Notes under the pieces: generated by a model
The model's input: only the letters and a program-made list of their open reading frames with translations
Told to the model about the DNA's origin: nothing
The model's database searches: none
Shown here: positions 31,392 through 31,705 of the stretch, one piece after another
Position numbering within the stretch: position 1 is the stretch's first letter
Layout of the letters: every line of letters starts with the position of its first letter
Position numbers and translations under genes: made by a program
Assembly (NCBI GenBank): GCA_023544495.1
Contig: JAMJFV010000006.1
Location: 1-31,705, forward strand
Source of the DNA: ANME-2 cluster archaeon
Lineage (GTDB): Archaea > Halobacteriota > Methanosarcinia > Methanosarcinales > Methanocomedenaceae
Direction: 5' to 3'
DNA length: 31,705 bases

Positions 31392-31705
31392 ATGAAACCA
31401 TTAATGGGAATTGTGCTGGTGTCTTTAGTTACCGCATTAATATTTTCATTTGGTCCTGCAAGTGCAGATTCGCCCAGGTATCTTCACATAACTGAGATTA
31501 AAATGGAACCACAAGGACCCAATGTCTCGTTTACTGTCGAATATGACCTTGACTTTATTGCCCGGTTATATGTACTCTTCCTGGGTAGCGGAAACATTGA
31601 ACCTGCCATCAACGACCTGTTCTACGATTTTGATGAAATAGAGATAATCAGCATAAAAGAAAATCATGCCCGGGTAATGGCATACAATGTAGGATATCAG
31701 GATGA
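31392..31705 (+). CDS. Secreted or surface protein, 3' end outside window
   Basis: An ATG at 31392 opens a frame that runs to the window end (at least 104 residues). The start is a clear signal peptide: MKPLMGIVLVSLVTALIFSF followed by GPASA, with cleavage likely after ASA before DSPRYLHI. The mature part begins with a beta pattern (ITEIKMEPQGPNVSFTVEYD), then LFLGSGNIEPAINDLFYDFD. No known family is recognised and the function is unassigned. It lies 71 bp after the methyltransferase on the same strand and may be separately transcribed. Confidence 0.7.
   Translation, partial: MKPLMGIVLVSLVTALIFSFGPASADSPRYLHITEIKMEPQGPNVSFTVEYDLDFIARLYVLFLGSGNIEPAINDLFYDFDEIEIISIKENHARVMAYNVGYQD

Overview
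This window looks like chromosomal DNA of a euryarchaeon close to the Methanosarcinales (methanogens, ANME-2 / Methanoperedens-type or Argoarchaeum-type relatives). The reasons are archaeal-only gene sets (archaeal HMG-CoA synthase + thiolase + DUF35 trio, 4-phosphopantoate-beta-alanine ligase, ThiD-ThiN fusion, DUF655-KsgA-HemK2 cluster), a DUF1699 protein of the type I associate with Methanosarcinales, TATA boxes about 25-30 bp before several start codons, and poly-T terminators. No methanogenesis gene is present, so the exact lineage cannot be fixed from this window.

Layout. 1-1885 (+): translation/rRNA-modification cluster (DUF655 protein cut by the window edge, rsmA/ksgA, HemK2-like methyltransferase), joined by 4-bp ATGA overlaps. 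1888-6590 (-): DUF1699 protein, serA, argJ, a two-CBS-domain protein and argC; argC-CBS-argJ is a tight arginine operon with serA downstream. 6660-8424 (+): RNase H-like exonuclease, a possible 34-aa protein, and the archaeal CoA-pathway ligase. 8427-9819 (-): radical SAM protein with a downstream JAMM peptidase. 9956-13387 (+): XRE-type regulator followed by HMG-CoA synthase, thiolase and DUF35, the known substrate-channelling complex that starts the mevalonate (archaeal lipid) pathway. 13415-16770 (-): AMP-forming acetyl-CoA synthetase with a double-domain KaiC-like ATPase 11 bp downstream. CoA synthesis, acetate activation, and acetyl-CoA use for isoprenoids thus lie within about 9 kb.

From about 16.8 kb the character changes to an accessory, partly decaying region. 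It holds a 30-aa Lys-rich ORF behind a structured leader. Next is a collapsed hydrogenase-4/Hyf-like operon: the hyfB N-terminus is joined directly to the C-terminal part of the large subunit, which also carries a frameshift, while the downstream ferredoxin, NuoB-like and UspA genes are intact. There follow a secreted protein with two almost identical 351-bp SdrD-B-like repeats, an inverted-repeat element, a group II intron reverse-transcriptase scrap, an intact Ca2+-type P-ATPase, an ISL3-type transposase reduced to its two ends by an internal deletion, and a membrane-anchored unknown protein behind two strong hairpins.

After this come an alpha/beta hydrolase interrupted by one in-frame TAG (pyrrolysine or nonsense), ThiD-ThiN, a two-OB-fold lipoprotein, a SAM methyltransferase, and the start of a secreted protein cut by the window end.

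Most noteworthy are the in-frame amber codon that separates the parts of an otherwise perfect catalytic triad, the operon-collapsing deletion in the Hyf-like cluster, the very recent domain duplication in the secreted protein, and the small ORF with its hairpin leader. No wholly new multi-gene system is evident. All functional calls are from reading motifs by eye, without database searches.
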